In this document: piece after piece, positions 13,699 through 15,519 of the stretch
How the letters are laid out: each line of letters opens with the position of its first letter
How positions within the stretch are numbered: position 1 is the first letter of the stretch
Notes under the pieces: generated by a model
Databases searched by the model: none
The model's input: the letters and a program-made list of their open reading frames with translations, nothing else
What the model was told of the DNA's origin: nothing
Source of the DNA: Clostridia bacterium
GTDB taxonomy: Bacteria; Bacillota; Clostridia; Oscillospirales; Acutalibacteraceae
Direction: 5' to 3'
Assembly (NCBI GenBank): GCA_900769535.1
Contig: CAAGHB010000089.1
Location: forward strand, 1-15,519
Length of the DNA stretch: 15,519 bases
Made by a program: the position numbers and the translations under genes

Positions 13699-15519
13699 TT
13701 ATAAACTGATTTGTCCCGCCGCTTCCTCCGCCGCTTTCAGAATTTCTTCAAGCAGGTCAAGCGGTTTTTGCTTTGGACGTCCGGCAAGACTGTAATGTGG
13801 CTTTGCCCCTGCGCCAACGGCAAATCGCACCGAATATTTTGCGCTCAGCAGCGCCGCCAAATGCATATCGAGGTTTACCGGATACAGCTTTATTGCGCCG
13901 AGTCGATACTGCACCTCGGTTATTCCGAGAGCGGCTGCGCGGTTTCGCAAAAGGGCCACCTTTATAAGTCCGTTTACCGAAGGCGGTATGTCGCCAAAGC
14001 GGTCGCAAAGCTCGTCTATTACGTCCTCTGAATCCTCGATGCTTCGGATATCGGCTATGCGCCGATAAATTCCGAGCCGCTGGGGCAAATCCGGGATATA
14101 ATCCTCAGGAATATGCGCCGTTATCGGCAGGTCAACCGTACACTCGACGAGTGAGGTCGGCTTTTCGCCCTTTTCCTCGCTGACGGCGTCGGCAAGAAGC
14201 CGCAAATACATATCGTAGCCCACCGAATCCATGTGTCCGTGCTGTTCTCCGCCGAGCAGATTTCCTGCCCCGCGAAGTTCAAGGTCGCGCATAGCAATCT
14301 TATACCCCGAACCGAATTCGGTAAATTCGCGTATGGCTTCGAGTCGCTTTCGGGCAATTTCGGTCATTGACTTTCCGCCTCTAAACGTAAGATAGGCATA
14401 CGCTCGTCGGGGTGAACGACCTACCCTTCCCCTCAGCTGATGAAGCTGAGAAAGGCCGAATCGGTCGGCATCCTCGATAATAAGGGTATTGGCATTCGGC
14501 ACGTCTACCCCTGTTTCTATTATAGTGGTACAAACCAAAATGTCAATTTCTCTTTCGATAAGTTTTCGCCAAACCTCGCTCAGTTCCTCCTCGCCCATTT
14601 TTCCGTGAGCGATACCGATGTTGCAATCGGGGATGCGCTGCTTCAACTTTGCCGCTGCAAGAGAAATGGTTTCGACCCGATTGTGCAGGTAATACACCTG
14701 GCCGCCGCGTCGAATTTCGCGATTTATGGCGTCAACTATTACGCCGAGGTCGTGTTCGACGACGTAGGTTTGGACGGGTTGACGGTCATTCGGCGCCTCG
14801 TCAATCGACGACATATCGCGAAGCCCCGACATAGCCATATTCAAGGTGCGCGGAATGGGCGTAGCCGACATGGTAAGCACGTCAACCGACGGACAAAGCT
14901 CCTTTAACCTCTCCTTTTGCTCGACGCCAAAGCGTTGTTCCTCATCGATTATGACCAGTCCCAAATCCTTGAACTCAACGTCCTTTGAAACGAGGCGATG
15001 GGTACCGATTATCATATCAACTCGACCCTTTTTGAGTCGGTTGAGAATGGCTGTTTGCTGTTTTGACGTTCTGAATCGGGATAAAAGCTCGACCTCGACC
15101 GGCATATCCTCCATTCGACGCAAAACCGTCTGATAATGCTGCCATGCAAGAATGGTGGTTGGGCATAAAAGGGCGCATTGTTTGCCCTCGGCTATGCACT
15201 TAAAGGCGGCTCTAAGCGCTACCTCGGTTTTTCCCACACCGACGTCTCCGCAAAGCAGTCGATCCATCGGCACAGCCCTCTCCATATCGTCCTTTATTTC
15301 GCTGATACAACGGAGCTGGTCATCGGTTTCGTCATATTCAAAGCGACTCTCGAAATCCGACTGAATGTCGGTGTCGGGCATAAAGGCATACCCCTTAGCC
15401 GCCATACGCTCGGAATAGAGCTTTATAAGCTGACGGGCCATATTTTTTACCGCCGATTTTACCCGTGAACGCGTTTTTTGCCACTGCTCACCGCCGAGAC
15501 GGTTCAGCTTCACTGCGCC
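13699..15519 (-). CDS. mfd: Transcription-repair coupling factor Mfd, C-terminal part (5' end outside the window)
   Basis: The frame is open to the right edge, so about 606 C-terminal residues of a protein normally near 1,100-1,200 are seen. Mfd removes RNA polymerase stalled at DNA damage and recruits UvrA. The visible part begins at the end of the polymerase-interaction domain (KLNRLGGEQW). The translocase motor follows: Walker A GDVGVGKT, the DEEQ box in IIDEEQRFG, motif III SATPIPRT, then ETGVDVPNANT and motif VI QLHQLRGRVGRS. The C-terminal autoinhibitory D7 domain begins near VDLPITAHIPEDYIPDLPQR and runs to the stop at 13699. The codon at 15511-15513 is GTG and is an internal valine, not a start. 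Two smaller genes follow closely downstream. Confidence 0.98.
   Translation of the reverse strand, partial: GAVKLNRLGGEQWQKTRSRVKSAVKNMARQLIKLYSERMAAKGYAFMPDTDIQSDFESRFEYDETDDQLRCISEIKDDMERAVPMDRLLCGDVGVGKTEVALRAAFKCIAEGKQCALLCPTTILAWQHYQTVLRRMEDMPVEVELLSRFRTSKQQTAILNRLKKGRVDMIIGTHRLVSKDVEFKDLGLVIIDEEQRFGVEQKERLKELCPSVDVLTMSATPIPRTLNMAMSGLRDMSSIDEAPNDRQPVQTYVVEHDLGVIVDAINREIRRGGQVYYLHNRVETISLAAAKLKQRIPDCNIGIAHGKMGEEELSEVWRKLIEREIDILVCTTIIETGVDVPNANTLIIEDADRFGLSQLHQLRGRVGRSPRRAYAYLTFRGGKSMTEIARKRLEAIREFTEFGSGYKIAMRDLELRGAGNLLGGEQHGHMDSVGYDMYLRLLADAVSEEKGEKPTSLVECTVDLPITAHIPEDYIPDLPQRLGIYRRIADIRSIEDSEDVIDELCDRFGDIPPSVNGLIKVALLRNRAAALGITEVQYRLGAIKLYPVNLDMHLAALLSAKYSVRFAVGAGAKPHYSLAGRPKQKPLDLLEEILKAAEEAAGQISL

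Overview
The window looks like chromosomal DNA from a Gram-positive, probably anaerobic member of the Clostridia, perhaps an Oscillospirales-like gut bacterium. The clues are a bacterial V-type (Ntp-type) ATPase operon, a Rex redox repressor, a DUF1540 peptide, purine-rich Shine-Dalgarno sites of the AGGAGG type, and a tRNA gene that encodes its CCA end. The taxonomic call is an inference; there is no 16S gene or other marker here.

Layout, following the dominant minus strand from right to left. At 12214-15519 lie the 3' part of mfd (its 5' end is outside the window), an 89-residue membrane-anchored acidic protein and an O-antigen-ligase-like membrane protein. This group ends at a strong bidirectional terminator (12165-12205). 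At 11605-12166 a small Cys-rich DUF1540 peptide (minus) and an HPr-like protein without its phosphorylation residues (the only plus-strand gene) diverge from an AT-rich spacer. At 10679-11317 is rex, with a near-consensus promoter. At 1880-10598 is a nine-gene V-type ATPase operon in the order H(G)-I-K-E-C-F-A-B-D, closed by a terminator at 1820-1872. Then come nth (endonuclease III), a DUF4190 membrane protein with its own strong promoter, and at the left edge a tRNA-Ala(CGC).

How the genes work together. The ATPase set is complete by bacterial standards. A and B form the catalytic head, with Walker A Lys238 and catalytic Glu261 in A and the arginine finger Arg350 in B. D and F form the central shaft and C is the socket to the membrane ring. 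E and H (G) form peripheral stalks. I is the stator with its two arginines, and K is the rotor ring subunit. K keeps all the side-chain ligands known to hold Na+ in the Enterococcus hirae rotor ring, so the machine is more likely Na+- than H+-coupled. Rex senses NADH/NAD+ and sits immediately upstream with no terminator seen between, so redox-linked expression is possible but unproven.

Most of the window is housekeeping. I see no CRISPR array, insertion sequence, phage gene or defence cassette. The parts that deserve a second look are the HPr-like protein lacking both regulatory residues, its divergent DUF1540 neighbour, the AT-rich spacer and hairpin before atpA, the promoter embedded in the ATPase terminator, and the mfd-linked pair of envelope-type proteins.
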